From Petrolisthes cinctipes (lineage: Eukaryota > Arthropoda > Malacostraca > Decapoda > Porcellanidae), in the NCBI GenBank assembly GCA_033782935.1, contig JAWQEG010000286.1, positions 2,803,501 to 2,867,500 of the forward strand: DNA of 64,000 nucleotides. The letters are read 5' to 3'. Shown piece after piece: positions 21,669-35,722 of this stretch; the stretch's first letter is position 1; every line of letters starts with the position of its first letter. The notes under the pieces are model-generated. The model searched no databases. It was not told where the DNA came from and was given only the letters and a program-made list of their open reading frames with translations. A program made the translations under genes and the position numbers.

Positions 21669-24567
21669 GCTCAAAACACCCGAAAATTCGATATTTTGGG
21701 GTCCCAGAATCGATCTGTACATGCCTACTCAGTGCTAGAATATTTTCAAAATATAGCCTCAAAACATGCTAAAAATCGATATTTTAGGTGCGTAAAGGCG
21801 ATATCTCAAATTCAGTCCCAAAACACCCGAAAATTCGATATTTAGGGGACCCAGACGCGATCTGTACATGCCTACTCCGTGTTAGAGTATTTTCAAAATA
21901 CAGGCCCAAAACATGCTCAAAATCGATGTTTTAGGTGCCCAAAAGTCGATATGTGCATGCATCTTCAGTACCCGTTTATATCTCAAATTCTGTCCCTAAA
22001 CACCCGAAAATTCGATATTTTGGGGTCCCAGAAGCGATCCGTACATGCCTATTTCGTGTTAGAGTATTTTCAAAATTCAGGCCCTAAACATGCTGAATAT
22101 CGATATTTTTGGTGCCCAAAGTCAATATGTGTATGTATCTTCTTTACTCGTTTATATCTCAAATTCAGGCTCAAAACACCCGAAAATTCGATATTTTGGG
22201 GTCCCAGAAGCGATCTGTACATGCCTACTCAGTGCTAAAATGTTTTCAAAATATAGGCTCAAAACATGCTCAAAATCGATATTTTAGGTGCCCAAAAGTC
22301 GATATGTGCATCCATCTTCTGTACCCGTTTATATCTCAAATTCTGGCCCTAAACACCCGAAAATTTAATATTTTGGGGTCCCAGAAGCAATCTGTACATG
22401 CCTACTCAGTTCTAGAATATTTTCAAAATATAGGCTAAAAACATACTAAAAATCGATATTTTAGGTGCCAAAAAGTCGATATCTCAAATTAAGGCCCAAA
22501 ACACTCGAAAATTCGATATTTAGGGGTCCCTGAAGCGATCTGTACATGCCTTCTCCGTGTTAGAGTATTTTCAAATTTCAGGCCAAAAATATACTGAAAA
22601 TCGATATTTTAGGTGCCCAAAAGTTGATATGTGCCTGCATCTTCTGTACCCGTTTATATATCAAATTCTGGTCCTAAGCACCCGAAAATTCGATATTTTT
22701 GGGTCCCAGAAGCGATCTGTACATGCCTACTCAGTGCTAGAATGTTTTCAAAATATAGGCTCAAAACATGCTAAAAATCGATATTTTAGGTGCTCAAAAG
22801 TCAATTTGTGCATGCATCTTCTGTACTCGTTTATATCTCAAATTCAAGCTGAAAACACCCGAAAATTCGATATTTTGGGGTCCCAGAATCGATCTGTACA
22901 TGCCTACTCAGTGCTAGAATATTTTCAAAATATAGCCTCAAAACATGCTAAAAATCGATATTTTAGGTGCTCAAAAGTCAATTTGTGCATGCATCTTCTG
23001 TACTCGTTTATATCTCAAATTCAAGCTCAAAACACCCGAAAATTCGATATTTTGGGGTCCCAGAATCGATCTGTACATGCCTACTCAGTGCTAGAATATT
23101 TTCAAAATATAGCCTCAAAACATGCTAAAAATCGATATTTTAGGTGCGTAAAGGCGATATCTCAAATTCAGGCCCAAAACACCCGCAAATTCTATATTTT
23201 GGGGTCACAGAAGCGATCTGTACATGCCTACTCCGTGTTAGAGTATTTTCAAAATTCAGGCCCTAAACATGCTAAAAATCGATATTTTTGGTGCCCAAAG
23301 TCAATATGTGTATGCATCTTCTTTACTCGTTTATATCTCAAATTCAGGCTCAAAACACCCGAAAATTCGATATTTTGGGGTCCCAGAAGCGATCTGTACA
23401 TGCCTACTCAGTGCTAAAATGTATTCAAAATATAGGCTCAAGTCATGCTCAAAATCGATATTTTAGGTGCCAAAAAGTCGATATCTCAAATTAAGGCCCA
23501 AAACACCCGAAAATTCGATATTTAGGATTCCCAGAAGCGATCTGTACATGCCTACTCCGTATTAGAGTATTTTCAAAATACAGGCCCAAAACATGCTCAA
23601 AATCGATGTTTTAGGTGCCAAAAAGTCGATATGTGCATGCACCTTCAGTACCCGTTTATATCTCAAATTCAGGCTCAAAACACCCGAAAATTCGATATTT
23701 TGGGGTCCCAGAAGCGATCTGTACATGCCTACTCCGTGTTAGAGTATTTTCAAAATACATGCCCAAAACATGCTGAAAATCGATATTTTAGATGCCCAAA
23801 GTCAATATGTGCATGTATCTTCTGTACCCGTTTATATCTCAAATTCAGGCTCAAAACACCCGAAAATTCAATATTTTGGTGTCCCAGAAGCAATCTGTAC
23901 ATGCCTACTCAGTGCTAGAATATTTTCAAAATATAGGCTCAAAACATGCTAAAAATCGATATTTTAGGTGCCAAAAAGTCGATATCTCAAATTAAGGCCC
24001 AAAACACCCGAAAATTCGATATTTAGGGGTCCCAGAAGCGATCTGTACATGCCTACTCAGTGTTAGAGTATTTTCAAAATACAGGCCAAAAACATACTGA
24101 AAATCGATCTTTTAGGTGCCCAAAAGTCGATATGTGCATGCATCTTCTGTACCCGTTTATATCTCAAATTATGGCCCTAAACACCCGAAAATTCGATATT
24201 TTTGAGTACCAGAAGCGATCTGTACATGCCTACTCCGTGTTAGAGCATTTTCAAAATTCAGGCCCAAAACATGCTAAAAATCGATATTTTTGGTGCCCAA
24301 AGTCAATATGTGTATGCATCTTCTATACTCGTTTATATCTCAAATTAAGGCTCAAAACACCCGAAAATTCAATATTTTGGGGTCCCAGATGCGATCTCTA
24401 CATGCCTACTCAGTGCTAGAATGTTTTCAAAATATAGGCTCAAAACATGCTCAAAATCGATATTTTAGGTGCCCAAAAGTCGCTATGTGCATGCATCTTC
24501 TGTACTGGTTTATATCTCAAATTCAGGCTCAAAACACCCGAAAATTCGATATTTTGGGGTCCCAGAA
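21669..24567 (+). repeat. Higher-order unit B, copy 2 (2,858-bp period)
   Basis: This copy is almost base-for-base identical to copy 1. Reading by eye I noticed only two substitutions: ggggtcacag near 23,207, and taaggctc in place of caggctc near 24,346. Identity ends near 24,567, where copy 2 reads cagaagcgatc and copy 1 reads cagaatcgatc. Such identity means a very recent duplication or gene conversion; an assembly artefact must also be considered. Confidence 0.9.
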
Positions 24568-25136
24568 GCGATCTGTACATGCCTACTCAGTGCTAGAATA
24601 TTTTCAAAATATAGGCTAAAAACATGCTAAAAATCGATATTTTAGGTGCCAAAAAGTCGATATCTCAAATTAAGGCCCAAAACACTCGAAAATTCGATAT
24701 TTAGGGGTCCCAGAAGCGATCTGTACATGCCTACTCGGTGTTAGAGTATTTTCAAAAAACAGGCCCAAAACATACTAAAAATCGATATTTTTGGTGCCCA
24801 AAGTCAATATGTGTATGCATCTTCTATAATTGTTTATATCTCAAATTCAGGCTCAAAACACCCGAAAATTCGATATTTTGGGGTCCCAGAAGCGATCTGT
24901 ACATGCCTACTCAGTGCTAGAATGTTTTCAAAATATAGGCTCAAAACATGCTCAAAATCGATATTTTAGGTGCCCAAAAGTCGATATGTGCATGCATCTT
25001 CTGTACTCGTTTATATCTCAAATTCTGGCTCAAAACACCCGAAAATTCGATATTTTTGGGTCCCAGAAGCGATCTGTACATGCCTACTCAGTGCTAGAAT
25101 ATTTTCAAAATATAGGCTCAAAAACATGCTGAAAAT
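24568..25136 (+). repeat. Linker block S-L5-L2-L
   Basis: Ordinary monomers follow the B pair: a short one from about 24,590, an L5 starting at 24,738 with private aaaaaacaggccc, an L2 at 24,914 and another long one. No longer-range duplicate was recognised. Confidence 0.7.
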
Positions 25137-28100
25137 CGATATTTTAGGTGCGTAGAGGCGATATCTCAAATTCAGGCCCAAAACACCCGAAAATTCGATA
25201 TTTTGGGGTCCCAGAAGCGATCTGTACATGCCTACTCCGTGTTAGAGTATTTTCAAAATTCAGGCCCAAATCATGCTGAAAATCGATATTTTTGGGGCTC
25301 AAAGTCAATATGTGTATGCATCTTCTATAATCGTTTATATCTCAAATTCAGGCTCAAAACACCCGAAAATTCGATATTTTGGGGTCCCAGAAGCGATCTC
25401 TACAAGCCTACTCAGTGCTAGAATGTTTTCAAAATATAGGCTAGAAACATGCTCAAAATCGATATTTTAGGTGCCCAAAAGTCGATATGTGCATGCATCT
25501 TCTGTACTCGTTTATATCTCAAATTCAGGCTCAAAACACCCGAAAATTCGATATTTTGGGGTCCCAGAAGCGATCTGTACATGCCTACTCCGTGTTAGAG
25601 TATTTTCAAATTTTAGGCCAAAAATATACTGAAAATCGATCTTTTAGGTGCCCAAAAGTCGATATGTGCATGCATCTTCTGTACCCGTTTATATATCAAA
25701 TTCTGGTCCTAAGCACCCGAAAATTCGATATTTTTGGGTCCCAGAAGCGATCTGTACATGCCTACTCAGTGCTAGAATGTTTTCAAAATATAGGCTCAAA
25801 ACATGCTCAAAATCGATATTTTAGGTGCTCAAAAGTCAATTTGTGCATGCATCTTCTGTACTCGTTTATATCTCAAATTCAAGCTCAAAACACCCGAAAA
25901 TTCGATATTTTGGGGTCCCAGAAGCAATCTGTACATGCCTACTCAGTGCTAGAATATTTTCAAAATATAGCCTCAAAACATGCTAAAAATCGATATTTTA
26001 GGTGCGTAAAGGCGATATCTTAAATTCAGGCCCAAAACACCCGAAAATTCGATATTTTGGGGTCCTATAAGCGATCTGTACATGCCTACTCCGTGTTAGA
26101 GTATTTTCAAAATTCAGGCCCAAAACATGCTAAAAATCGATATTTTTGGTGCCCAAAGTCAATATGTGTATGCATCTTCTGTACTTGTTTATATCTCAAA
26201 TTCAAGCTCGAAACACCCGAAAATTCGATATTTTGGGGTCCCAGAAGCGATCTGTACATGCCTACTCAGTGCTAGAATATTTTCACAATATAGGCTCAAA
26301 ACATGCTAACAATCGATATTTTAGGTGTGTAAAGGCGATATCTCAAATTCAGGCCCAAAACACCCGAAAATTCAATATTTTGGGGTCCCAGAAGCGATCT
26401 GTACATGCCTACTCCGTGTTAGAGTATTTTCAAAATTCAGGCCCAAAACATGCTAAAAATCGATATTTTTGGTGCCCAAAGTCAATATGTGTATGCATCT
26501 TCTATACTCGTTCATATCTCAAATTCTGACCCTAAACACCCGAAAATTCAATATTTTGGGGTCCCAGAAGCAATCTGTACATGCCTACTCACTGCTAGAA
26601 TATTTTCAAAATATAGGCTAAAAACATACTAAAAATCGATATTTTAGGTGCCAAAAAGTCGATATCTCAAATTAAGGCCCAAAACACTCGAAAATTCGAT
26701 ATTTAGGGGTCCCAGAAGCGATCTGTACATGCCTACTCCGTGTTAGAGTATTTTCAAATTTCAGGCCAAAAATATACTGAAAATCAATCTTTTAGGTGCC
26801 CAAAAGTCGATATGTGCCTGCATCTTCTGTACCCGTTTATTTATCAAATTCTGGTCCTAAGCACCCGAAAATTCGATATTTTTGGGTCCCAGAAGCGATC
26901 TGTACATGCCTACTCAGTGCTAGAATGTTTTCAAAATACAGGCTCAAAACATGCTCAAAATCGATATTTTAGGTGCTCAAAAGTCAATTTGTGCATGCAT
27001 CTTCTGTACTCGTTTATATCTCAAATTCAAGCTCAAAACACCCGAAAATTCGATATTTTAGGGTCCCAGAATCGATCTGTACATGCCTACTCAGTGCTAG
27101 AATATTTTCAAAATATAGTCTCAAAACATGCTAAAAATCGATATTTTAGGTGCTCAAAAGTCAATTTGTGCATGCATCTTTTGTACTCGTTTATATCTCA
27201 AATTCAGGCTCAAAACACCCGAAAATTCGATATTTTGGGGTCCCAGAAGCGATCTGTACATGCCTACTCAGTGCTAAAATGTTTTCAAAATATAGGCTCA
27301 AGTCATGCTCAAAATCGATATTTTAGGTGCCCAAAAGTCGATATGTGCATCAATCTTCTGTACCCGTTTATATCTCAAATTCTGGCCCTAAACACCCGAA
27401 ATATCAATATTTTGGGGTCCTAGAAGCAATCTGTACATGCCTACTCAGTGCTAGAATATTTTCGAAATATAGGATAAAAACATACTAAAAATCGATATTT
27501 TAGGTGCGTAGAGGCGATATCTCAAATTAAGGCCCAAAACACCCGAAAATTCGATATTTAGGGGTCCCAGAAGCGATCTGTACATGCCTACTCCGTGTTA
27601 GAGTATTTTCAAAATACAGGCCCAAAACATGCTCAAAATCGATGTTTTAGGTGCCAAAAAGTCGATATGTGCATGCACCTTCAGTACCCGTTTATATCTC
27701 AAATTCAGGCTCAAAACACCCGAAAATTCGATATTTTGGGGTCCCAGAAGCGATCTGTACATGCCTACTCCGTGTTAGAGTATTTTCAAAATACATGCCC
27801 AAAACATGCTGAAAATCGATATTTTAGATGCCCAAAGTCAATATGTGCATGTATCTTCTGTACCCGTTTATATCTCAAATTCAGGCTCAAAACACCCGAA
27901 AATTCAATTTTTTGGGGTCCCAGAAGCAATCTGTACATGCCTACTCAGTGCTAGAATATTTTCAAAATATAGGCTGAAAACATGCTAAAAATCGATATTT
28001 TAGGTGCCAAAAAGTCGATATCTCAAATTAAGGCCCAAAACACCCGAAAATTCGATATTTAGGGGTCCCAGAAGCGATCTGTACATGCCTACTCGGTGTT

Positions 28101-28818
28101 AGAGTATTTTCAAAATACAGGCCAAAAACATACTGAAAATCGATCTTTTAGGTGCCCAAAAGTCGATATGTGAATGCATTTTCTGTACCCGTTTATATCT
28201 CAAATTCTGGCCCTAAACACCCGAAAATTCGATATTTTTGGGTCCCAGAAGCGATCTATACATGCCTACTAAGTGCTAGAATGTTTTCAAAATATAGGCT
28301 AAAAAGATGCTAAAAATCGATATTTTAGGTGCCAAAAGTTGATATCTCAAATTCTGGCCCTAAACACCCGAAAATACGATATTTTGGGGTCCCAGAAGCG
28401 ATCTGTACATGCCTATTCCGTGTTAGAGTATTTTCAAAATATAGGCCCAAAACATACTGAAAATCGATATTTTTGGTGCCCAAAAGTCGATATGTGCATG
28501 CATCTTCTGTACCCGTTTATATCTCAAATTCTGGCCCTAAACACCCGAAAATTCGATATTTTGGGGTCCCAGAAGCGATCTGTACATGCCTACTCAGTGC
28601 TAGAATGTTTTCAAAATATAGGCTCAAAACATGCTCAAAATCGATATTTTAGGTGCCCAAAAGTCGATATGTGCATCCATCTTCTGTACCCGTTTATATC
28701 TCAAATTCTGGCCCTAAACACCCGAAAATTCAATATTTTGGGGTCCCAGAAGCAATCTGTACATGCCTACTCAGTGCTAGAATATTTTCAAAATATAGGG
28801 TAAAAACATGCTAAAAAT
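25137..28818 (+). repeat. Composite unit, first copy (3,682-bp offset)
   Basis: 25,137-26,176 reappears at 28,819-29,858 (offset 3,682). 26,085-28,540 reappears at 30,592-32,546 (offset 4,507, then 4,006). First uses of gcgtagagg short monomers and of tttttggggctcaaag L5 monomers occur here. The three monomers 27,595-28,095 are absent from the downstream copy. Confidence 0.8.
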
Positions 28819-30591
28819 CGATATTTTAGGTGCGTAGAGGCGATATCTCAAATTCAGGCCCAAAACACCCGAAAATTCGATATTTTGGGGTCCCAGAAGC
28901 GATCTGTACATGCCTACTCCGTGTTAGAGTATTTTCAAAATTCAGGCCCAAATCATGCTGAAAATCGATATTTTTGGGGCTCAAAGTCAATATGTGTATG
29001 CATCTTCTATAATCGTTTATATCTCAAATTCAGGCTCAAAACACCCGAAAATTCGATATTTTGGGGTCCCAGAAGCGATCTCTACAAGCCTACTCAGTGC
29101 TAGAATGTTTTCAAAATATAGGCTAGAAACATGCTCAAAATCAATATTTTAGGTGCCCAAAAGTCGATATGTGCATGCATCTTCTGTACTCGTTTATATC
29201 TCAAATTCAGGCTCAAAACACCCGAAAATTCGATATTTTGGGGTCCCAGAAGCGATCTGTACATGCCTACTCCGTGTTAGAGTATTTTCAAATTTTAGGC
29301 CAAAAATATACTGAAAATCGATCTTTTAGGTGCCCAAAAGTCGATATGTGCATGCATCTTCTGTACCCGTTTATATATCAAATTCTGGTCCTAAGCACCC
29401 GAAAATTCGATATTTTTGGGTCCCAGAAGCGATCTGTACATGCCTACTCAGTGCTAGAATGTTTTCAAAATATAGGCTCAAAACATGCTCAAAATCGATA
29501 TTTTAGGTGCTCAAAAGTCAATTTGTGCATGCATCTTCTGTACTCGTTTATATCTCAAATTCAAGCTCAAAACACCCGAAAATTCGATATTTTGGGGTCC
29601 CAGAATCGATCTGTACATGCCTACTCAGTGCTAGAATATTTTCAAAATATAGCCTCAAAACATGCTAAAAATCGATATTTTAGGTGCGTAAAGGCGATAT
29701 CTTAAATTCATGCCCAAAACACCCGAAAATTCGATATTTTGGGGTCCTATAAGCGATCTGTACATGCCTACTCCGTGTTAGAGTATTTTCAAAATTCAGG
29801 CCCAAAACATGCTAAAAATCGATATTTTTGGTGCCCAAAGTCAATATGTGTATGCATCTTCTTTACTCGTTTATATCTCAAATTCAGGCTCAAAACACCC
29901 GAAAATTCGATATTTTGGAGTCCCAGAAGCGATCTGTACATGCCTACTCAGTGCTAAAATGTTTTCAAAATATAGGCTCAAAACATGCTCAAAATCGATA
30001 TTTTAGGTGCCCAAAAGTCGATATGTGCATCCATCTTCTGTACCCGTTTATATCTCAAATTCTGGCCCTAAACACCCGAAAATTCAATATTTTGGGGTCC
30101 CAGAAGCAATCTGTACATGCCTACTCAGTGCTAGAATATTTTCAAAATATAGGGTAAAAACATGCTAAAAATCGATATTTTAGGTGCCAAAAAGTCGATA
30201 TCTCAAATTAAGCCCCAAAACACACGAAAATTCGATATTTAGGGGTCCCAGAAGCGATCTGTACATGCCTACTCCGTGTTAGAGTATTTTCAAAATACAG
30301 GCCCAAAACATGCTCAAAATCGATGTTTTAGGTGCCAAAAAGTCGATATGTGCATCCATCTTCTGTACCCGTTTATATATCAAATTCTGGCCCTAAACAC
30401 CCGAAAATTCGATATTTTAGGGTCCCAGAATCGATCTGTACATGCCTACTCAGTGCTAGAATATTTTCAAAATATTGCCTCAAAACATGCTAAAAATCGA
30501 TATTTTAGGTGCGTAAAGGCGATATCTCAAATTCAGGCCCAAAACACCCGCAAATTCCATATTTTGGGGTCCCAGAAGCGATCTGTACATG
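28819..30591 (+). repeat. Partial second copy of the 25,137 segment, then mixed monomers
   Basis: The first 1,040 bp match 25,137-26,176 with few substitutions (for example catgcccaaaac near 29,709). It then switches to monomers like those at 17.9-18.2 kb (cttctttactcg and gtgcatccatc), followed by an L3 hybrid starting at 30,276. Confidence 0.75.
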
Positions 30592-32546
30592 CCTACTCCG
30601 TGTTAGAGTATTTTCAAAATTCAGGCCTAAAACATGCTAAAAATCGATATTTTTGGTGCCCAAAGTCAATATGTGTATGCATCTTCTGTACTTGTTTATA
30701 TCTCAAATTCAAGCTCGAAACACCCGAAAATTCGATATTTTGGGGTCCCAGAAGCGATCTGTACATGCCTACTCAGTGCTAGAATATTTTCACAATATAG
30801 GCTCAAAACATGCTAACAATCGATATTTTAGGTGTGTAAAGGCGATATCTCAAATTCAGGCCCAAAACACCCGAAAATTCAATATTTTGGGGTCCCAGAA
30901 GCGATCTGTACATGCCTACTCCGTGTTAGAGTATTTTCAAAATTCAGGCCCAAAACATGCTAAAAATCGATATTTTTGGTGCCCAAAGTCAATATGTGTA
31001 TGCATCTTCTATACTCGTTTATATCTCAAATTCTGACCCTAAACACCCGAAAATTCAATATTTTGGGGTCCCAGAAGCAATCTGTACATGCCTACTCACT
31101 GCTAGAATATTTTCAAAATATAGGCTAAAAACATACTAAAAATCGATATTTTAGGTGCCAAAAAGTCGATATCTCAAATTAAGGCCCAAAACACTCGAAA
31201 ATTCGATATTTAGGGGTCCCAGAAGCGATCTGTACATGCCTACTCCGTGTTAGAGTATTTTCAAATTTCAGGCCAAAAATATACTGAAAATCAATCTTTT
31301 AGGTGCCCAAAAGTCGATATGTGCCTGCATCTTCTGTACCCGTTTATTTATCAAATTCTGGTCCTAAGCACCCGAAAATTCGATATTTTTGGGTCCCAGA
31401 AGCGATCTGTACATGCCTACTCAGTGCTAGAATGTTTTCAAAATATAGGCTCAAAACATGCTCAAAATCGATATTTTAGGTGCTCAAAAGTCAATTTGTG
31501 CATGCATCTTCTGTACTCGTTTATATCTCAAATTCAAGCTCAAAACACCCGAAAATTCGATATTTTAATGTCCCAGAATCGATCTGTACATGCCTACTCA
31601 GTGCTAGAATATTTTCAAAATATAGTCTCAAAACATGCTAAAAATCGATATTTTAGGTGCTCAAAAGTCAATTTGTGCATGCATCTTTTGTACTCGTTTA
31701 TATCTCAAATTCAGGCTCAAAACACCCGAAAATTCGATATTTTGGGGTCCCAGAAGCGATCTGTACATGCCTACTCAGTGCTAAAATGTTTTCAAAATAT
31801 AGGCTCAAGTCATGCTCAAAATCGATATTTTAGGTGCCCAAAAGTCGATATGTGCATCAATCTTCTGTACCCGTTTATATCTCAAATTCTGGCCCTAAAC
31901 ACCCGAAATATCAATATTTTGGGGTCCTAGAAGCAATCTGTACATGCCTACTCAGTGCTAGAATATTTTCGAAATATAGGATAAAAACATACTAAAAATC
32001 GATATTTTAGGTGCGTAGAGGCGATATCTCAAATTAAGGCCCAAAACACCCGAAAATTCGATATTTAGGGGTCCCAGAAGCGATCTGTACATGCCTACTC
32101 GGTGTTAGAGTATTTTCAAAATACAGGCCAAAAACATACTGAAAATCGATCTTTTAGGTGCCCAAAAGTCGATATGTGAATGCATTTTCTGTACCCGTTT
32201 ATATCTCAAATTCAGGCCCTAAACACCCGAAAATTCGATATTTTTGGGTCCCAGAAGCGATCTATACATGCCTACTAAGTGCTAGAATGTTTTCAAAATA
32301 TAGGCTAAAAAGATGCTAAAAATCGATATTTTAGGTGCCAAAAGTTGATATCTCAAATTCTGGCCCTAAACACCCGAAAATACGATATTTTGGGGTCCCA
32401 GAAGCGATCTGTACATGCCTATTCCGTGTTAGAGTATTTTCAAAATATAGGCCCAAAACATACTGAAAATCGATATTTTTGGTGCCCAAAAGTCGATATG
32501 TGCATGCATCTTCTGTACCCGTTTATATCTCAAATTCTGGCTCTAA
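30592..32546 (+). repeat. Second copy of 26,085-28,540, lacking three monomers
   Basis: Offset to the first copy is 4,507 bp up to about 32,100 and 4,006 bp after it. The 501-bp difference equals one L3-L6-S trimer. Private changes include ttttaatgtccc near 31,565. Shared rare variants include ttcgaaatataggata, cccgaaatatcaat and ttcacaatatagg. Confidence 0.82.
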
Positions 32547-34604
32547 ACACCCGAAAATTCGATATTTTTGGGTCCCAGAAGCGATCTGTACATGCCTACT
32601 CAGTGCTAGAATGTTTTCAAAATATAGGCTCAAAACATGCTCAAAATCGATATTTTAGGTGCCCAAAAGTCGATATGTGCATGCATCTTCTGTACTCGTT
32701 TAAATCTCAAATTCTGGCTCAAAACACCCGAAAATTCGATATTTTGGGGTCCCAGAAGCGATCTGTACATGCCTACTCAGTGGTAGAATATTTTCAAAAT
32801 ATAGGCTCAAAACATGCTGAAAATCGATATTTTAGGTGCGTAGAGGCGATATCTCAAATTCAGGCCCAAAAAACCCGAAAATTCGATATTTTGGGGTCCC
32901 AGAAGCGATCTGTACATGCCTACTCCGTGTTAGAGTATTTTCAAAATTCAGGCCCAAATCATGCTGAAAATCGATATTTTTGGGGCTCAAAGTCAATATG
33001 TGTATGCATCTTCTATACTCGTTTATATCTCAAATTCTGGGTTAAAACACCCGAAATTTCGATATTTTGGGGTCCAAGAAGCGATCTCTACAAGCCAACT
33101 CAGTGCTAGAATGTTTTCAAAATATAGGCTAAAAACATGCTCAAAATCGATATTTTAGGTGCCCAAAAGTCGATATGTGCATGCATCTTCTGTACTCGTT
33201 TATATATCAAATTCAGGCTCAAAACACCCGAAAATTCAATATTTTGAGGTCCCAGAAGCGATCTGTACATGCCTACTCAGTGCTAGAATGTTTTCAAAAT
33301 ATAGGCTCAAAACATGCTAAAAATCGATATTTTAGGTGAGTAAAGGCGATATCTCAAATTCAGGCCCAAAAACACCCGAAAATTCGATATTTTGGGGTCC
33401 CAGAAGCGATCTGTTCATGCCTACTCCGTGTTAGAGTATTTTCAAAATACAGGCCCAAAACATGCTCAAAATCGATGTTTTAGGTGCCCAAAAGTCGATA
33501 TGTGCATGCATCTTCAGTACCCGTTTATATCTCAAATTCAGGCTCAAAACACCCGAAAATTCGATATTTTGGGGTCCCAGAAGCGATCTGTACATGCCTA
33601 CTCCGTGTTAGAGTATTTTCAAAATACAGGCCCAAAACATGCTGAAAATCGATATTTTAGATGCCTAAAGTCAATATGTGCATGTATCTTCTGTTCCCGT
33701 TTATATCTCAAATTCATTCTCAAAACTCCCGAAAATTCAATATTTTGGGGTCCCAGAAGCAATCTGTACATGCCTACTCAGTGCTAGAATATTTTCAAAA
33801 TATAGGCTAAAAACATGCTAAAAATCGATATTTTAGGTGCGTAAAGGCGATATCTCAAATTAAGGCCCAAAACACCCGAAAATTCTATATTTAGGGGTCC
33901 CAGAAGCGATCTGTACATGCCTACTACGTGTTAGAGTATTTTCAAAATACAGGCCAGAAACATACTGAAAATCGGTCTTTTAGGTGCCCAAAAGTCGATA
34001 TGTGCATGCATCTTCTGTACCCGTTTATATCTCAAATTCTGGCCCTAAACACCCGAAAATTCGATATTTTGGTGTCCCAGAAGTGATCTGTACATGCCTA
34101 CTCAGTGCTAGAATGTTTTCAAAATATAGGCTCAAAACATGCTCAAAAATGATATTTTAGGTGCCCAAAAGTCGATATGTGCATGCATCTTCTGTACCCG
34201 TTTATATCTCAAATTCTGGCCCTAAACACCAGAAAATTCGATATTTTGGGGTCCCAGAAGCAATCTGTACATGCCTACTCAGTGCTAGAATATTTTCAAA
34301 ATATAGGCTAAAAACATGCTAAAAATCGATATTTTAGGTGCGTAGAGGCGATATCTCAAATTCAGGCCCAAAACACCCGAAAATTCGATATTTTGGGGTC
34401 CCAGAAGCGATCTGTACATGCCTACTCCGTGTTAGAGTATTTTCAAAATTCAGGCCCAAATCATGCTGAAAATCGATATTTTTGGGGCTCAAAGTCAATA
34501 TATGTATGCATCTTCTATACTCGTTTATATCTCAAATTCAGGCTCAAAACACCCGAAAATTCGATATTTTGGGGTCCCAGAATCGATCTGTACATGCCTA
34601 CTCC
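32547..34604 (+). repeat. Higher-order unit C, copy 1 (about 12 monomers)
   Basis: Monomers start at 32603, 32780, 32927, 33103, 33280, 33428, 33605, 33781, 33928, 34105, 34282 and 34429. The run 32,545-34,580 matches 35,723-37,758 at offset 3,178. Rare shared variants include gtttaaatctcaaattctgg, cagtggtagaat, caaaaaacccg, ggtgagtaaagg, caaattcattctc and tcaaaaatgatatttt. The order from 33,280 resembles the 2,029-bp unit at 47.4 kb, so they share a lineage. Confidence 0.85.
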
Positions 34605-35104
34605 GTGTTAGAGTATTTTCAAAATACAGGCCCAAAACATGCTCAAAATCGATGTTTTAGGTGCCCAAAAATCGATATGTGCATGCATTTTCAGTACCCG
34701 TTTATATCTCAAATTCAGGCTCAAAACACCCGAAAATTCGATATTTTGGGGTCCCAGAAGCGATCTGTACATGCCTACTCCGTGATAGAGTATTTTCAAA
34801 ATACAGGCCCAAAACATGCTGAAAATCGATATTTTAGATGCCCAAAGTCAATATGTGCATGTATCTTCTGTACCCGTTTATATCTCAAATTCAGGCTCAA
34901 AACACCCGAAAATTCAATATTTTGGGGTCCCAGAAGCAATCTGTACATGCCTAATCAGTGCTAGAATATTTTCAAAATATAGGCTCAAAACATGCTAAAA
35001 ATCGATATTTTAGGTGCGTAAAGGCGATATCTCAAATTCAGTCCCAAAAAACCCGAAAATTCGATGTTTTGGGGTCCCAGAAGCGATCTGTACATGCCTA
35101 CTCC
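34605..35104 (+). repeat. L3-L6-S trimer
   Basis: Three monomers start at 34605, 34782 and 34958 (177, 176 and 147 bp), the modal 500-bp order of the array. Private marks are aaaaatcgatatg near 34,668 and cgtgatagag at 34,782. Confidence 0.8.
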
Positions 35105-35456
35105 GTGTTAGAGTATTTTCAAAATACAGGCCCAAAACATGCTGAAAATCGATATTTTAGATGCCCAAAGTCAATATGTGCATGTATCATCTGTACCCGT
35201 TTATATCTCAAATTCAGGCTCAAAACTCCCGAAAATTCGATATTTTTGGGTCCCAGAAGCGATCTGTACATGCCTACTCCGTGTTAGAGTATTTTCAAAA
35301 TACAGGCCCAAAACATGCTGAAAATCGATATTTTAGATGCCCAAAGTCAATATGTGCATGTATCATCTGTACCCGTTTATATCTCAAATTCAGGCTCAAA
35401 ACTCCCGAAAATTCAATATTTTGAGGTCCCAGAAGCAATCTGTACATGCCTACTCA
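35105..35456 (+). repeat. Single-monomer tandem duplication (2 x 176 bp)
   Basis: Two consecutive L6 monomers, 35105-35280 and 35281-35456, share the rare variants gtatcatctgtaccc and caaaactcccg. Adjacent sister monomers with private shared marks show amplification of one monomer, as opposed to the usual multi-monomer blocks. Confidence 0.85.
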
Positions 35457-35722
35457 GTGCTAGAATATTTTCAAAATATAGGCTAAAAACCTGCTAAAAA
35501 TCGATATTTTAGGTACGTAAAGGCGACATCTCAAATTAAGGCCCAAAACACCCGAAAATTCTATATTTAGGGGTCCCAGAAGCGATCTGTACATGCCTAC
35601 TACGTGTTAGAGTATTTTCAAAATACAGGCCAAAAACATCCTGAAAATCGGTCTTTTAGGTGCCCAAAAGTCGATATGTGCATGCATCTTCTGTACCCGT
35701 TTATATCTCAAATTCAGGCCCT
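35457..35722 (+). repeat. Linker S-L4 before second unit C
   Basis: A short monomer (35457) with private ggtacgtaaaggcgacatc, whose GATATC junction site is mutated, is followed by an L4 from 35604 with atcggtcttttagg. The second copy of unit C begins within this L4. Confidence 0.75.

Noticed and set aside
26085..32546. Segmental duplication caused by a mobile element
   Set aside because: No terminal repeats, target-site duplications or transposase-like sequence flank the copies; the boundaries fall within monomers, as expected of recombination between satellites.
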